Source of the DNA: Tubiluchus corallicola
Taxonomy: Eukaryota; Priapulida; Priapulimorpha; Priapulimorphida; Tubiluchidae
DNA: 60,000 nt
Assembly: GCA_030141605.1 (NCBI GenBank)
Contig: JAQGDQ010000251.1
Span: forward strand, 64,001-124,000
Direction: 5' to 3'
Part shown: piece after piece, positions 55,401 to 60,000 of the stretch
How positions within the stretch are numbered: position 1 is the first letter of the stretch
Layout of the letters: each line of letters opens with the position of its first letter
The notes under the pieces: generated by a model
What the model was told of the DNA's origin: nothing
The model's input: only the letters and a program-made list of their open reading frames with translations
Database searches by the model: none
Made by a program: the position numbers and the translations under genes

Positions 55401-58400
55401 CTTACATTGTGGAAATATATTTACGTATATTCTTGTCTGAAATGTTTAGTAAATTACTAGTTATTGTAGCGGCAACTCTTCATATTTTTTTTAGATTTCC
55501 AGTGAGCAAGTGCCTGAAAAACTAAACAGCTCGGACAGCTCGAGGTACCAGCCGCGTGGTCGCTGGGGACAACAAGCTAGTGATGCAGTCAAAGTGAAGT
55601 CAATCTGGGATGAACAAGAAGATCCCAGTTTATCAAGAAATCAGTTTCGATCCGTAACACCAGGTGTCTCACCAATACCATCTACGCCTGGATCTGTGTT
55701 GAAGCGTCGTGAGACAATCAGTGGGACACCAACTAGGTCCAGACATGTAAGCGCAGTTTAACATCTATAGTTGGTGTATAATAAATACTAGTAAAGTAAT
55801 CTCTTTGATAGTTAAATGTTTAGAAATAGTTTAGAAATGGAAGTTAAAAATGTTGTAATTCCAGAGTCTCTTTTTCAAGTCTGGCCGAGAAAAGTTTTTT
55901 CATCGTTCTCTTTTTTCATCTTAAAATATAAATAGGATTTAGCCTTTTTAGATACAGAAAATGTCAGTGATTTATTACTGTAGCTAGAAAATATAACTCT
56001 GGTGTGGTGTGAATTATACAGGGTGTCTCATAAGTCACGATACACCCTAGTTTCTAATTTTCTTTTTATATTTTAGTTCTTTCTCGGCAAACTCTTGCAT
56101 GAATCAAAACTGGGCAATTTTTTATTTATTATTGACTTGAACCCCGTTGCTATGGTGACGACAGTAATGTTCAAAATGGTGTGCAAAATCAGCCTGGACT
56201 TGGTTCTTCTATCACGAACTGAAGTTCATTGGAAATTCAGAGCACCACATGGACCACACTATTCTCTCACTATTAACAATGTAGTTTTTCAATCTTTCTC
56301 ATTAGTTGTGAGAAACTCTCAGTGCAAGATGTCTTGTCATTGGATTGGTCTCTGAAGCTATTGAGGTCCCTGAAGAAGGTAGCCGAAATAGCAAAGCCTA
56401 CTAGTGCAGTGGTTCTTTCCAAATTTTATACTAATTTGGCTAAAAAGTTGCCCATGTTTTAATTCATCCGTGCCAGTTTTCAAACATTTTGCTTTGTTTG
56501 TTGGAAAATATAGAAAATGTAATGTGTATAGTGACCCCGGGACACCCTGCATTGTAATACAGCGTTGTTTTAAAATTAGCAGAATAGGATACGTGGCTAA
56601 TAATGGCCCTTTTTAATTTCAGTTGTCGTCAGAGAGTACAGATGCAGATGACGAAGCTGTAATGAATGCAAAGAACAGACAGGTACAATTTTATTTACCT
56701 GTATATAACAGTAAAGATAATGTGCACCTTTATACGTAATCTATCAAATGTGAGAAATGCTAATCACAGTGATGTATTTGGCATTTGACACACTGCATGC
56801 TATTAATAATAAAACTGCTGAAACTTTGTTCAACTTTTTCAAATTTGAATATTTTCCAAAATTTTCATGTCTGGACCAAAAAAATCTGTTTTAGGAATGT
56901 TGATTTTCAAACAGCATAAGTTTGTATAGTGGGTTTACTTGCCTGTTTGCTTCATATGTTTGGCACGAATACAAGCTTATACATTGTGTTTGCTTGCCTG
57001 TTGCTGTGTGTGAAATGGTTTGAACATGTCACATACATTAGTTGTATTTCCTCTCTGCAGATAGCGCGCACACCAAACCGACGGAGAATATCGGACACGA
57101 ACGCTCCAACACCAAAATATTGTGACATGATCAGTGGTAACCTGCAGGCCAGCAAATTTACAGCCAAGAGTTTAATGAATCTATCTAAGTGAGTTTGTTA
57201 TCCAGACGTGATTGTGTACTATATTTTTTGCTTGTCATTCAGAAATTAGCAGCTTGCGAATTTGCTTTAAATAAATTTATGTGTTTACAGCCTAAATTTG
57301 CAACATTTTTGTCGACAGATTAAGTAAATTTTTGCTTAAATTCAGTTATTTAGAATCACGCTAAACCCTCGTTATAAGCTTTTACAACTTAAAATCCTAC
57401 TCTCATTCCAAATATTTAATTAATTTTATTATAAACTTTCTGTAAAACTTGTTTCTTTTGATTTATTATCAATTTGTTGATAGCAGTATTTTTCATTGAG
57501 TACCTTATGAGTACAGTCACAACATCACCAAAGATCGGAAAACAAGCATTGGTAATACAAGTACCTGTATTGTATTCTGTACTATGTACGTCATTCTTTT
57601 GTGGCTGTGTAGGCCTTTAAACTCAAAGGCTTATATATAAAAGTTTTCATTACAGTATTGGAAAGAAAAGCATTGACCAGACAATCACCATGGCAGAGTT
57701 GTCAAACCTTGCCAAAAGTTTGCAAGATCTGAGTAATCTCAACTTAGAGGACCTTGAGAATGACGATTCCCAAGAACCTATTGTCTTTCAACTCCCAAAT
57801 GAAGACGAGAGCGGAGAGACGTGAGTAATTAATTGGCTTCGTGCTTGGCATGGAGTGGCTTCCTTCTGGGCTTATTTTAAAATCTCACTCACATCAATTT
57901 TGTTTCTTATGCCTTTAACTTGACACTTCACTTTCTTACTCTATTTTCTAGAGGAAAATCGGAAAAAGTTTTGCTAAATTGAATCACTTGCTAATTTTGT
58001 ATCTTCCTTATATAAGAAACTATGTTGGCATTTACGAAATTATTCATCTAATAATGTGTCTATTTTTTGGAAACCTTTTGCATATTTTATTTGCTTATTT
58101 TCTTTTTGCACGATTATAGATTATCAATAACTTTCCAACAATTTGTCTGATAAAAATGAAAATGTGTTGCTGCTAATGATGTGCTTGTTTTGTAAATGTT
58201 TACAAATTAAATTATTGTATCAAAATGTCAACTGGAAGGTTAAGTGTAAGCAACAAATATTTGTTTATAGATCTTTCAAAGTCATAGAAATATCTCCAGC
58301 TGTTTTACGTGAAGCTTTAAGGCAGCAGAAGCTCCACGGAGCTCCTTTAGCAGCACAGGAAGGTAAAACTTTCTATAAATAATTTGTAATAGTTATTGAT

Positions 58401-59016
58401 TGCTGAAATAATTACTTTTGCTTGTTAAATATTACATCAAAAATGCATAAATTGAAATTAGATTATTGATTTTCAATTGCTGAAATATTTCTTATAATTA
58501 CTTAGTTAAATATTGCTTGAAAAAGCATAAATTCTAATTAGATTACATAGTCTAGCATAAATGTTTTTTATGTGTAATTCGTCACCCGCTCAAATTTAGT
58601 ATTCAGTAGCATTGCCGACTTAACATTATTTGACTTATCAATTCTATACCTGCTAGAAGAGTGAGCTATTGAACCAGTAGGGGCGTCTTAGCTATATAGA
58701 TGTATATACATCCTTTATGTGTTTATGAGATAAACGGTCAGAATTTGTATGGTAAGTGAAACTGGTGAATAAATACAAGCCATTGTTATTTATTAGGAGG
58801 AAATAATAATGTTATCACTAGTTGTGTACACATATAGCGAATCACATTATTGTTTGTATTTATTAAATTTTATTATCAGATACGCGAATCGATACAGATT
58901 CATTATCTGAGGAAGATCGGTTGACGGATGACAGCAGTAGTGTCATCACCACCGTGTCAGTGCCAAGCACTCCTTCAAAGGTCAACAAACAGTTTTTTGG
59001 TACACATCTTGAAAAG
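16305..59016 (+). CDS. WDR62: WDR62/MAPKBP1-family WD40 scaffold protein, 25 exons, 3' end beyond window
   Basis: Conceptual joining of 25 exons gives 1091 residues with no internal stop. The order of conserved blocks follows vertebrate WDR62 and MAPKBP1: a Val-Ala-Tyr-Pro-Ala-Gly block (residues about 58-63), then [12 protein letters not shown] (92-103), RIWDV (111-115), DVACGRG (230-236), [11 protein letters not shown] (351-361), [11 protein letters not shown] (527-537), [14 protein letters not shown] (663-676), then a Ser/Pro-rich tail with VPAWAKKQ (806-813) and YQPRGRW (831-837). Family knowledge: these proteins scaffold JNK signalling; WDR62 works at spindle poles and centrioles, and vertebrate MAPKBP1 is linked to ciliopathy and NOD2 signalling. 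RFWNL, the DRSGN block, AHDAEV and the WAKK/YQPxGRW tail motifs resemble WDR62 slightly more than MAPKBP1, but an invertebrate may have one pre-duplication gene, so the symbol is tentative. The ATG has A at -3 and an in-frame TAG 27 bases upstream. The C-terminal ~400 residues, including the dimerisation region, are not in the window. Confidence 0.96.
20623..20690 (+). mobile_element. Possible tRNA-derived SINE relic
   Basis: An A-box-like AGTGGTCTAGTAGTTAGAAC is followed by a B-box-like GATTAAAATCC (20674-20684). The match is degenerate and no end is defined. Confidence 0.3.
21583..21800 (+). repeat. GA-rich polypurine tract in intron 1
   Basis: Runs of (GA)n and GGGGA with few pyrimidines over about 210 bases. 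Open frames of 104-146 codons on both strands arise from this bias and are not genes. Confidence 0.85.
23266..23514. mobile_element. Foldback (MITE-like) element, family B copy 1
   Basis: The two halves are reverse complements over roughly 95-100 bases each, with gaps. Shared anchors include GATGGTA, TAATTAAATTTTGA and ACGTGAAAAAGTT. The loop is about 50 bases. Non-coding. A diverged relative lies in intron 4. Confidence 0.8.
27814..28011. mobile_element. CpG-rich element with short inverted ends
   Basis: Left end AGGCGTATGCACA and right end TGTGAATACGCCT are inverted with one mismatch. The interior is much richer in CpG than the surrounding intron and includes a CGTCCG-7-CGGACG stem. No target duplication was identified. 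It is possibly a small DNA transposon derivative. Confidence 0.45.
30163..30295 (+). repeat. CCTAA-cored repeat, family D copy 1
   Basis: Contains AGAAATAACCCTAGCCCTAG, then AGCCAAAATTGTGAC and ACCTGTCAG, in the same order as in 36498-36745. It sits just upstream of exon 2, about 100 bases before the acceptor. Confidence 0.65.
30398..30489 (+). CDS. WDR62: WDR62-like gene, exon 2 (residues 33-63)
   Basis: Acceptor TTTTATAG, donor CTGG|GTAAGT, entering phase 0 and leaving phase 2. It encodes [13 protein letters not shown] and GLVAYPAG, a hallmark at the start of the WD40 region in WDR62 and MAPKBP1. The exon is isolated between two introns larger than 10 kb and is recognisable only by protein similarity. 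Confidence 0.95.
33711..33806. repeat. Short inverted repeat (17-bp arms)
   Basis: GTGGATAATTTCAATTT (33711-33727) has its exact reverse complement at 33790-33806, enclosing 62 bases. TATTTGGTT occurs on both sides (33702-33710, 33819-33827), possibly a target duplication, though 12 bases separate it from the right arm. Confidence 0.75.
36498..36745. mobile_element. Foldback element with CCTAACCCTAAC core, family D copy 2
   Basis: Outer arms AAAGTCACAGGAAAAA (near 36608) and TTTTTCCTGTCACTTT (near 36716) are inverted with one mismatch. The left module, with GAAATAACCCCA and CCTAACCCTAAC, is present twice in tandem. Shares its order of blocks with 30163-30295. Non-coding. Confidence 0.7.
37297..37785 (+). 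repeat. Dispersed repeat family A, copy 1 (intron 2)
   Basis: About 490 bases, aligned with 45706-46216 and 47203-47665. Shared blocks include CAAAGTTATAT, AAACTTT, GAATGCT, TTATCTAAACTTGTTTCAAA and ACAGCATGTGAGTGAT. Weak open frames on both strands (Gln-His-Val-Ser-Asp) are not convincing genes. Confidence 0.85.
41622..41742 (+). CDS. WDR62: WDR62-like gene, exon 3 (residues 63-103)
   Basis: Acceptor TTTTCCTGCAG, donor GAG|GTAAAT. The first base completes the split Gly codon. It encodes [13 protein letters not shown] and the WD-repeat strand [12 protein letters not shown]. The following intron 3 (41743-42776) shows no element I recognise. Confidence 0.97.
42777..42869 (+). CDS. WDR62: WDR62-like gene, exon 4 (residues 104-134)
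   Basis: Acceptor CTTTTTTTAG, donor GTG|GTGAGT, phase 0 on both sides. It encodes [20 protein letters not shown], a complete WD-repeat strand pair ending in the WD dipeptide. Intron 4 (42870-43380) contains a diverged foldback element that also occurs in intron 1. Confidence 0.97.
42925..43160. mobile_element. Foldback element family B, copy 2 (intron 4)
   Basis: Resembles 23266-23514 in the same orientation. It contains AATTAATTGAATTTT, CTGAAAAACAGGA and GAAAAGTTAGAAC on the left, and TTTCAAGTTTGAT and ACTATCATTA on the right. More decayed than copy 1. Confidence 0.65.
43381..43497 (+). CDS. WDR62: WDR62-like gene, exon 5 (residues 135-173)
   Basis: Acceptor AACTTTCTAG, donor CAG|GTATTT, phase 0 on both sides. 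It encodes [13 protein letters not shown], then the family-specific [11 protein letters not shown] (149-159). Intron 5 (43498-43955) holds nothing recognisable. Confidence 0.97.
43956..44054 (+). CDS. WDR62: WDR62-like gene, exon 6 (residues 174-206)
   Basis: Acceptor TACGCACAG, donor AAG|GTACTG, phase 0 on both sides. It encodes [15 protein letters not shown] and RHVKFWYLD, matching the family's conserved strand with the invariant His-Val/Ile-Lys-Phe-Trp. Intron 6 (44055-44410) holds nothing recognisable. Confidence 0.96.
44411..44593 (+). CDS. WDR62: WDR62-like gene, exon 7 (residues 207-267)
   Basis: Acceptor TGTTTTGCAG, donor CGG|GTATGT, phase 0 on both sides. It encodes [35 protein letters not shown] and LLDKWVELR. 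This is among the most conserved and diagnostic exons of WDR62/MAPKBP1. Intron 7 (44594-45482) carries a small CCTAA-cored foldback element. Confidence 0.98.
44686..44803. mobile_element. Small inverted-repeat element with CCTAA-rich core (intron 7)
   Basis: AGTTTACAATTCCCC (44686-44700) and its exact reverse complement (44789-44803) flank a core of degenerate CCTAA/CCTAAT repeats. Total 118 bp, non-coding, MITE-like. Confidence 0.75.
45483..45643 (+). CDS. WDR62: WDR62-like gene, exon 8 (residues 268-321)
   Basis: Acceptor GATGTTTCAG, donor AAG|GTAAAG, leaving phase 2. It encodes [13 protein letters not shown] (281-293) and [13 protein letters not shown]. It corresponds to the vertebrate block with the Leu-Pro-Arg-Pro-His motif. 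Intron 8 is largely occupied by a repeat of family A. Confidence 0.97.
45706..46216 (+). repeat. Dispersed repeat family A, copy 2 (fills most of intron 8)
   Basis: Second copy of the family at 37297-37785, same orientation, covering about 500 of the 619 bases of the intron. Neither splice site is inside the repeat. Confidence 0.85.
46263..46338 (+). CDS. WDR62: WDR62-like gene, exon 9 (residues 321-346)
   Basis: Acceptor TTTTATTGTAG, donor TTG|GTAAGT. The first base completes a split Ser codon and the exon leaves phase 0. It encodes [17 protein letters not shown], matching the family's ARYPDT block. Intron 9 (46339-47076) holds nothing I recognise. Confidence 0.94.
47077..47190 (+). CDS. 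WDR62: WDR62-like gene, exon 10 (residues 347-384)
   Basis: Acceptor GTCTCTGCAG, donor GAG|GTAAGT, phase 0 on both sides. It encodes [32 protein letters not shown], very close to vertebrate paralogues. Intron 10 is mostly a repeat of family A. Confidence 0.98.
47203..47665 (+). repeat. Dispersed repeat family A, copy 3 (fills most of intron 10)
   Basis: Third copy, same orientation, covering about 460 of the 549 bases of the intron. It has small internal deletions relative to copies 1 and 2. Confidence 0.83.
47740..47877 (+). CDS. WDR62: WDR62-like gene, exon 11 (residues 385-430)
   Basis: Acceptor CTCTCTTTCAG, donor AGT|GTAAGT, phase 0 on both sides. It encodes [29 protein letters not shown] (405-413) and KRNIYSS. 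The RFWNL form is WDR62-like. Intron 11 (47878-48742) may contain a LINE 3' tail in antisense. Confidence 0.97.
47941..48200 (-). mobile_element. Possible LINE 3' tail, antisense in intron 11
   Basis: Read on the minus strand, an AATAAAAG signal runs into a (TCA)n tract at 47960-47944, a typical non-LTR retrotransposon 3' end. No protein relic was recognised upstream of it. Confidence 0.3.
48743..48809 (+). CDS. WDR62: WDR62-like gene, exon 12 (residues 431-453)
   Basis: Acceptor ATTACTTTTAG, donor CAG|GTGAGT, leaving phase 1. It encodes [17 protein letters not shown], matching the conserved LIKxxYVD segment that links the two propeller halves in the family. It is the shortest WD-region exon (67 bp). 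Intron 12 is 265 bp. Confidence 0.92.
49075..49281 (+). CDS. WDR62: WDR62-like gene, exon 13 (residues 453-522)
   Basis: Acceptor ACATACTAG, donor CCG|GTAAAA, phase 1 on both sides. It encodes [42 protein letters not shown]. This is one of the strongest family matches in the window. Intron 13 (49282-49990) carries a three-unit tandem repeat of about 45 bp. Confidence 0.98.
49653..49790 (+). repeat. Tandem repeat, three units of about 45 bp (intron 13)
   Basis: Each unit carries AAGACTTCTGTTA-like and TTCAGTTAGTAAAAA-like blocks. Units differ by small indels. Confidence 0.8.
49991..50187 (+). CDS. WDR62: WDR62-like gene, exon 14 (residues 522-587)
   Basis: Acceptor CTTTATTTAG, donor TAT|GTATGT, entering phase 1 and leaving phase 0. 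It encodes [48 protein letters not shown]. The aromatic and Asp positions of WD blades are conserved. Intron 14 (50188-51117) holds no feature I recognise. Confidence 0.98.
51118..51236 (+). CDS. WDR62: WDR62-like gene, exon 15 (residues 588-627)
   Basis: Acceptor TTTTCTTTTAG, donor TAG|GTACAA, leaving phase 2. It encodes [18 protein letters not shown] and [10 protein letters not shown], matching the family's THHVxxKTTLYDMDV block. The donor base +4 is C, so this donor is somewhat weak. Confidence 0.96.
51379..51569 (+). repeat. 20-bp minisatellite, about 10 units (intron 15)
   Basis: Unit GATCATGTGTGAACTTGTTT repeated head to tail with point variants (GAAGTT, ATCGTGTG). Confidence 0.95.
51976..52333 (+). 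mobile_element. hAT-like non-autonomous element, family C copy 1 (intron 15)
   Basis: Starts GGGGCCGGATTATAA and ends with an imperfect inverse (ATAATCCAGGCCTGC). It aligns in opposite orientation to 59187-59516, sharing CTAGGCTAATGAAATTATGG, CTTGAATATTTTTACTT, AAGTAAACTTATT and AAAAATATTCTTTAA. It ends about 25 bases before the exon 16 acceptor. Confidence 0.75.
52358..52433 (+). CDS. WDR62: WDR62-like gene, exon 16 (residues 627-652)
   Basis: Acceptor TTTCATTGCAG, donor AAG|GTAAGC. The first base completes a split Arg codon. It encodes [20 protein letters not shown] and GALIK, matching the GKQKKxxKGSxGE motif shared by both vertebrate paralogues. Intron 16 (52434-52754, 321 bp) shows nothing notable. 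Confidence 0.97.
52755..52930 (+). CDS. WDR62: WDR62-like gene, exon 17 (residues 653-711)
   Basis: Acceptor ATTTAATGCAG, donor TGG|GTAAGA, leaving phase 2. It encodes [40 protein letters not shown] and [11 protein letters not shown], the penultimate blade of the second propeller. Intron 17 (52931-53579) contains an unassigned GC-richer stretch. Confidence 0.98.
53100..53420. other. Unassigned GC-richer stretch in intron 17
   Basis: Less AT-rich than the surrounding intron. On the minus strand it has a CCAAT-type box (GGTTGGCCAATCAGAG, 53309-53324) and a TTATAAAG about 115 bases downstream. It could be a solo LTR or a promoter-like relic; no ends were found. Confidence 0.2.
53580..53687 (+). 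CDS. WDR62: WDR62-like gene, exon 18 (residues 711-747)
   Basis: Acceptor ATTTTTATAG, donor CAG|GTAATG, phase 2 on both sides. It encodes [20 protein letters not shown], the closing WD40 strand (Ile-Phe-Val-Trp) followed by the helical segment that ends the WD domain in this family. Intron 18 carries a repeat of family E. Confidence 0.95.
53995..54262 (+). repeat. Dispersed repeat family E, copy 1 (intron 18)
   Basis: Aligns in the same orientation with 57363-57600. Shared blocks include AAACCCTC, TACTCTCATT, CTGTAAAACTTGTTTCTTTT, ATGAGTACAGT and AAACAAGCATTGGTAA. Confidence 0.8.
54449..54647 (+). CDS. WDR62: WDR62-like gene, exon 19 (residues 747-813)
   Basis: Acceptor CTTTTCATGTTAG, donor CAG|GTTCAC, entering phase 2 and leaving phase 0. 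It encodes an acidic Ser-rich linker ([14 protein letters not shown]) ending in [11 protein letters not shown], comparable to the LPxWAK motif of WDR62. The donor is weak (GTTCAC). An upstream AG at 54399-54400 has the same phase and would add 16 residues without a stop. I prefer 54449 because of the better pyrimidine tract. Confidence 0.85.
54913..55258 (-). pseudogene. Decayed LINE reverse-transcriptase C-terminal fragment (intron 19)
   Basis: The minus strand reads [18 protein letters not shown], then [27 protein letters not shown] and, after one in-frame stop, [20 protein letters not shown]. This order matches the C-terminal extension after the RT domain in many CR1/L2/Jockey-like non-LTR elements (N-F-A-A-R-V-V, D-H, H-K, T-R-Q, G-x-R-x-F). 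It ends at a TAG stop followed by an AT-rich 3' region. It is a truncated, inactive copy in antisense to the host gene. Confidence 0.65.
55495..55746 (+). CDS. WDR62: WDR62-like gene, exon 20 (residues 814-897)
   Basis: Acceptor CATATTTTTTTTAG, donor CAT|GTAAGC, phase 0 on both sides. It encodes [13 protein letters not shown], a tail motif shared with WDR62 (YQPxGRW), then [14 protein letters not shown] and SGTPTR. Four proline-directed Ser/Thr sites (T868, S872, T877, T891) are visible, plausible substrates of JNK or Cdk-type kinases (inference). Confidence 0.93.
56018..56551. mobile_element. Tc1/mariner-like non-autonomous element (intron 20)
   Basis: Left end CAGGGTGTCTCATAAGTCAC and right end GTGACCCCGGGACACCCTG are degenerate inverted repeats. 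The inner parts (ACTGGGCAATTTTT and AAAAAGTTGCCCA) are also inverted. The left flank has TA and the right flank CA where a TA target duplication would be. No transposase frame remains. Confidence 0.65.
56623..56682 (+). CDS. WDR62: WDR62-like gene, exon 21 (residues 898-917)
   Basis: Acceptor TTTTAATTTCAG, donor CAG|GTACAA, 60 bp, phase 0 on both sides. It encodes an acidic Ser-rich segment ([12 protein letters not shown]). There is no strong homology of its own. The call rests on frame continuity, good splice sites and position, and the exon could be skipped without changing frame. Confidence 0.75.
57061..57188 (+). CDS. WDR62: WDR62-like gene, exon 22 (residues 918-960)
   Basis: Acceptor TTTCCTCTCTGCAG, donor TAA|GTGAGT, leaving phase 2. 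It encodes [20 protein letters not shown], with T921-P and T934-P sites and a basophilic RRRIS site (S928), then a Lys/Ser-rich end. Intron 22 (57189-57655) holds a second copy of family E. Confidence 0.88.
57363..57600 (+). repeat. Dispersed repeat family E, copy 2 (intron 22)
   Basis: Direct-orientation partner of 53995-54262, with a deletion in the middle of about 25 bases. Confidence 0.8.
57656..57820 (+). CDS. WDR62: WDR62-like gene, exon 23 (residues 960-1015)
   Basis: Acceptor TTTTCATTACAG, donor GAC|GTGAGT, phase 2 on both sides. It encodes a Leu/Asn-rich helical stretch ([20 protein letters not shown]) followed by [13 protein letters not shown], which resembles the short IVYPEP-type block in the MAPKBP1 tail. 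Intron 23 (57821-58270) shows nothing notable. Confidence 0.88.
58271..58362 (+). CDS. WDR62: WDR62-like gene, exon 24 (residues 1015-1046)
   Basis: Acceptor TTGTTTATAG, donor AAG|GTAAAA, leaving phase 1. It encodes [20 protein letters not shown], probably helical. The call rests on phase and splice sites more than on homology. Intron 24 (58363-58879) shows no recognisable element. Confidence 0.82.
58880..59016 (+). CDS. WDR62: WDR62-like gene, exon 25 (residues 1046-1091), last in window
   Basis: Acceptor TTTATTATCAG, donor AAG|GTAGGC, entering phase 1 and leaving phase 0. It encodes [15 protein letters not shown] and [13 protein letters not shown]. The end resembles the TPxxEKFLxxHFETL block that both vertebrate paralogues have in their tail. 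The open phase-0 donor shows that more exons follow beyond 60000. Confidence 0.88.
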
Positions 59017-59186
59017 GTAGGCTGCTGTCAGTAATACCACTTTTTAATTAATCATTGGGTCATTTTGTCATATTATTCTCAGTATTTTGCAAAGAATCCG
59101 GTGCATACTTAGACTGACATGAAGTGATTTCTTCCAGCTACGATTACTTTTTTTCTTGTGTAGTGCAATTTTTTATACATTCTCAG

Positions 59187-59516
59187 TCAGAGCCGGTCTA
59201 TCCTACAGGTTCTTATAGGTTGCAGCCCAGGGCCCCTCAAGTTTTGGTAACATTTGGGAAAAAAATCTGTTTGGCATTGGCATTGGCCAATAGTAGCATT
59301 TCTTAAAGAATATTTTTATTGACAAACAAAAGATAAACTTTTCTAGTTTATTTAAAGAATTTGTAATAAGTTTACTTCAAGCTCCGTAAATATTTAAAGT
59401 ACATCACAAGTAAAAAATATTCAAGACGTGAGTGGGCGAGTAGAGGGTGGCTTCGTCTGAGGGAGCCCATAATTTCACTAGCCTAGGTGCCCCAAAAGGT
59501 CATAATCCCACCCTGC
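59187..59516 (-). mobile_element. hAT-like non-autonomous element, family C copy 2 (intron 25)
   Basis: Reverse-oriented partner of 51976-52333. Outer ends CAGAGCCGGTCTATC (59187) and the inverse of CAGGGTGGGATTATGA (right) fit the CAGRGCCGG-type ends of hAT elements. Confidence 0.75.
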
Positions 59517-59609
59517 TTTCCGCATATTGCAAAATGGAATCCAATACTCAGAGCAGGGCTACTATATGAATGTTTATTTACTTTGGTTCTTATATATTTA
59601 TCCACCTTC

Positions 59610-59712
59610 TCTGATATAAAGAGCCAAAGTTTACTAATGATACCAACCTGAGCAAGTATCGAACCCAGGCAGCGGCGAGCCATTCACACATGCTTATCCA
59701 TTCGACTGTGAA
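59610..59712 (-). mobile_element. tRNA-derived SINE, minus strand
   Basis: On the minus strand, CACAGTCGAATGGATAAGCA (A box) is followed about 25 bases later by GGGTTCGATAC (B box, 59666-59656). This is the clearest tRNA-type head in the window. The tail towards 59560 is not delimited. Confidence 0.5.
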
Positions 59713-60000
59713 CTCAATCATCATCAGAGCATAAGGAAGCTGAATCCCAATAGATATTAATAGATAGATTGATGAATTATATTTTAAGCAAAGTTGACTA
59801 CAAGGAAAGAAATGTAACAGAGCCTAAACTTATTCTTACATTTCCTACCCTTTGTCCAAATTTCGTCCAAAAATTTACCAATTTTAGCTCATTGTTTTGA
59901 AAGCTATTCTTGCCTATAACAATTCAATTTATTTGTCTATTTTACACAATATAAAAAGATACAATATTTATATGAGAATAATACTGCTATAATAATTCAG
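59713..60000 (+). other. Remainder of intron 25, nothing recognised
   Basis: AT-rich. The WDR62-like gene continues beyond the right edge and no further exon is visible here. Confidence 0.6.

Overview
The window is AT-rich, intron-rich animal DNA, most likely from an invertebrate metazoan. It carries GT-AG introns in many phases, many small foldback and terminal-inverted-repeat elements, tRNA-like SINE heads, a decayed LINE, and tetranucleotide and minisatellite arrays. I cannot place it to phylum. A non-vertebrate deuterostome such as a tunicate would fit, but that is only an impression.

One gene is clear. It is a homologue of the vertebrate paralogue pair WDR62 / MAPKBP1 (JNK-pathway WD40 scaffold proteins) on the + strand. 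I could chain 25 coding exons from an ATG at 16305 to a donor after 59016. Every junction keeps phase, and together they give 3273 coding bases (1091 residues). No stop codon is reached, so the gene runs off the right edge. Human WDR62 and MAPKBP1 are about 1500 residues long, so roughly the last 400 residues should lie beyond the window. Exons 2-18 encode the tandem WD40 propellers. Exons 19-25 encode the start of the Ser/Pro-rich, acidic tail.

Layout: 1-16.3 kb is intergenic or 5' flanking DNA with no confident gene. It holds tetranucleotide arrays, a duplicated 550-bp repeat, a 13-bp minisatellite, a well-formed hAT-type element with an 8-bp target duplication, SINE-like fragments and one weak EGF-like fragment. 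Exon 1 is at 16.3 kb, intron 1 is about 14 kb and intron 2 about 11 kb. From 41.6 kb on, the other 23 exons are spaced by introns of about 265-1100 bp. Many of these introns are filled by mobile-element relics, and several families have two or three copies inside the window: 37.3/45.7/47.2 kb, 23.3/42.9 kb, 52.0/59.2 kb, 54.0/57.4 kb and 30.2/36.5 kb.

I found no operon-like, defence or otherwise exotic gene system. What merits a second look is the repeat content (families with locally resolvable copies, ends and target duplications) and a few splicing details of the WDR62-like gene.
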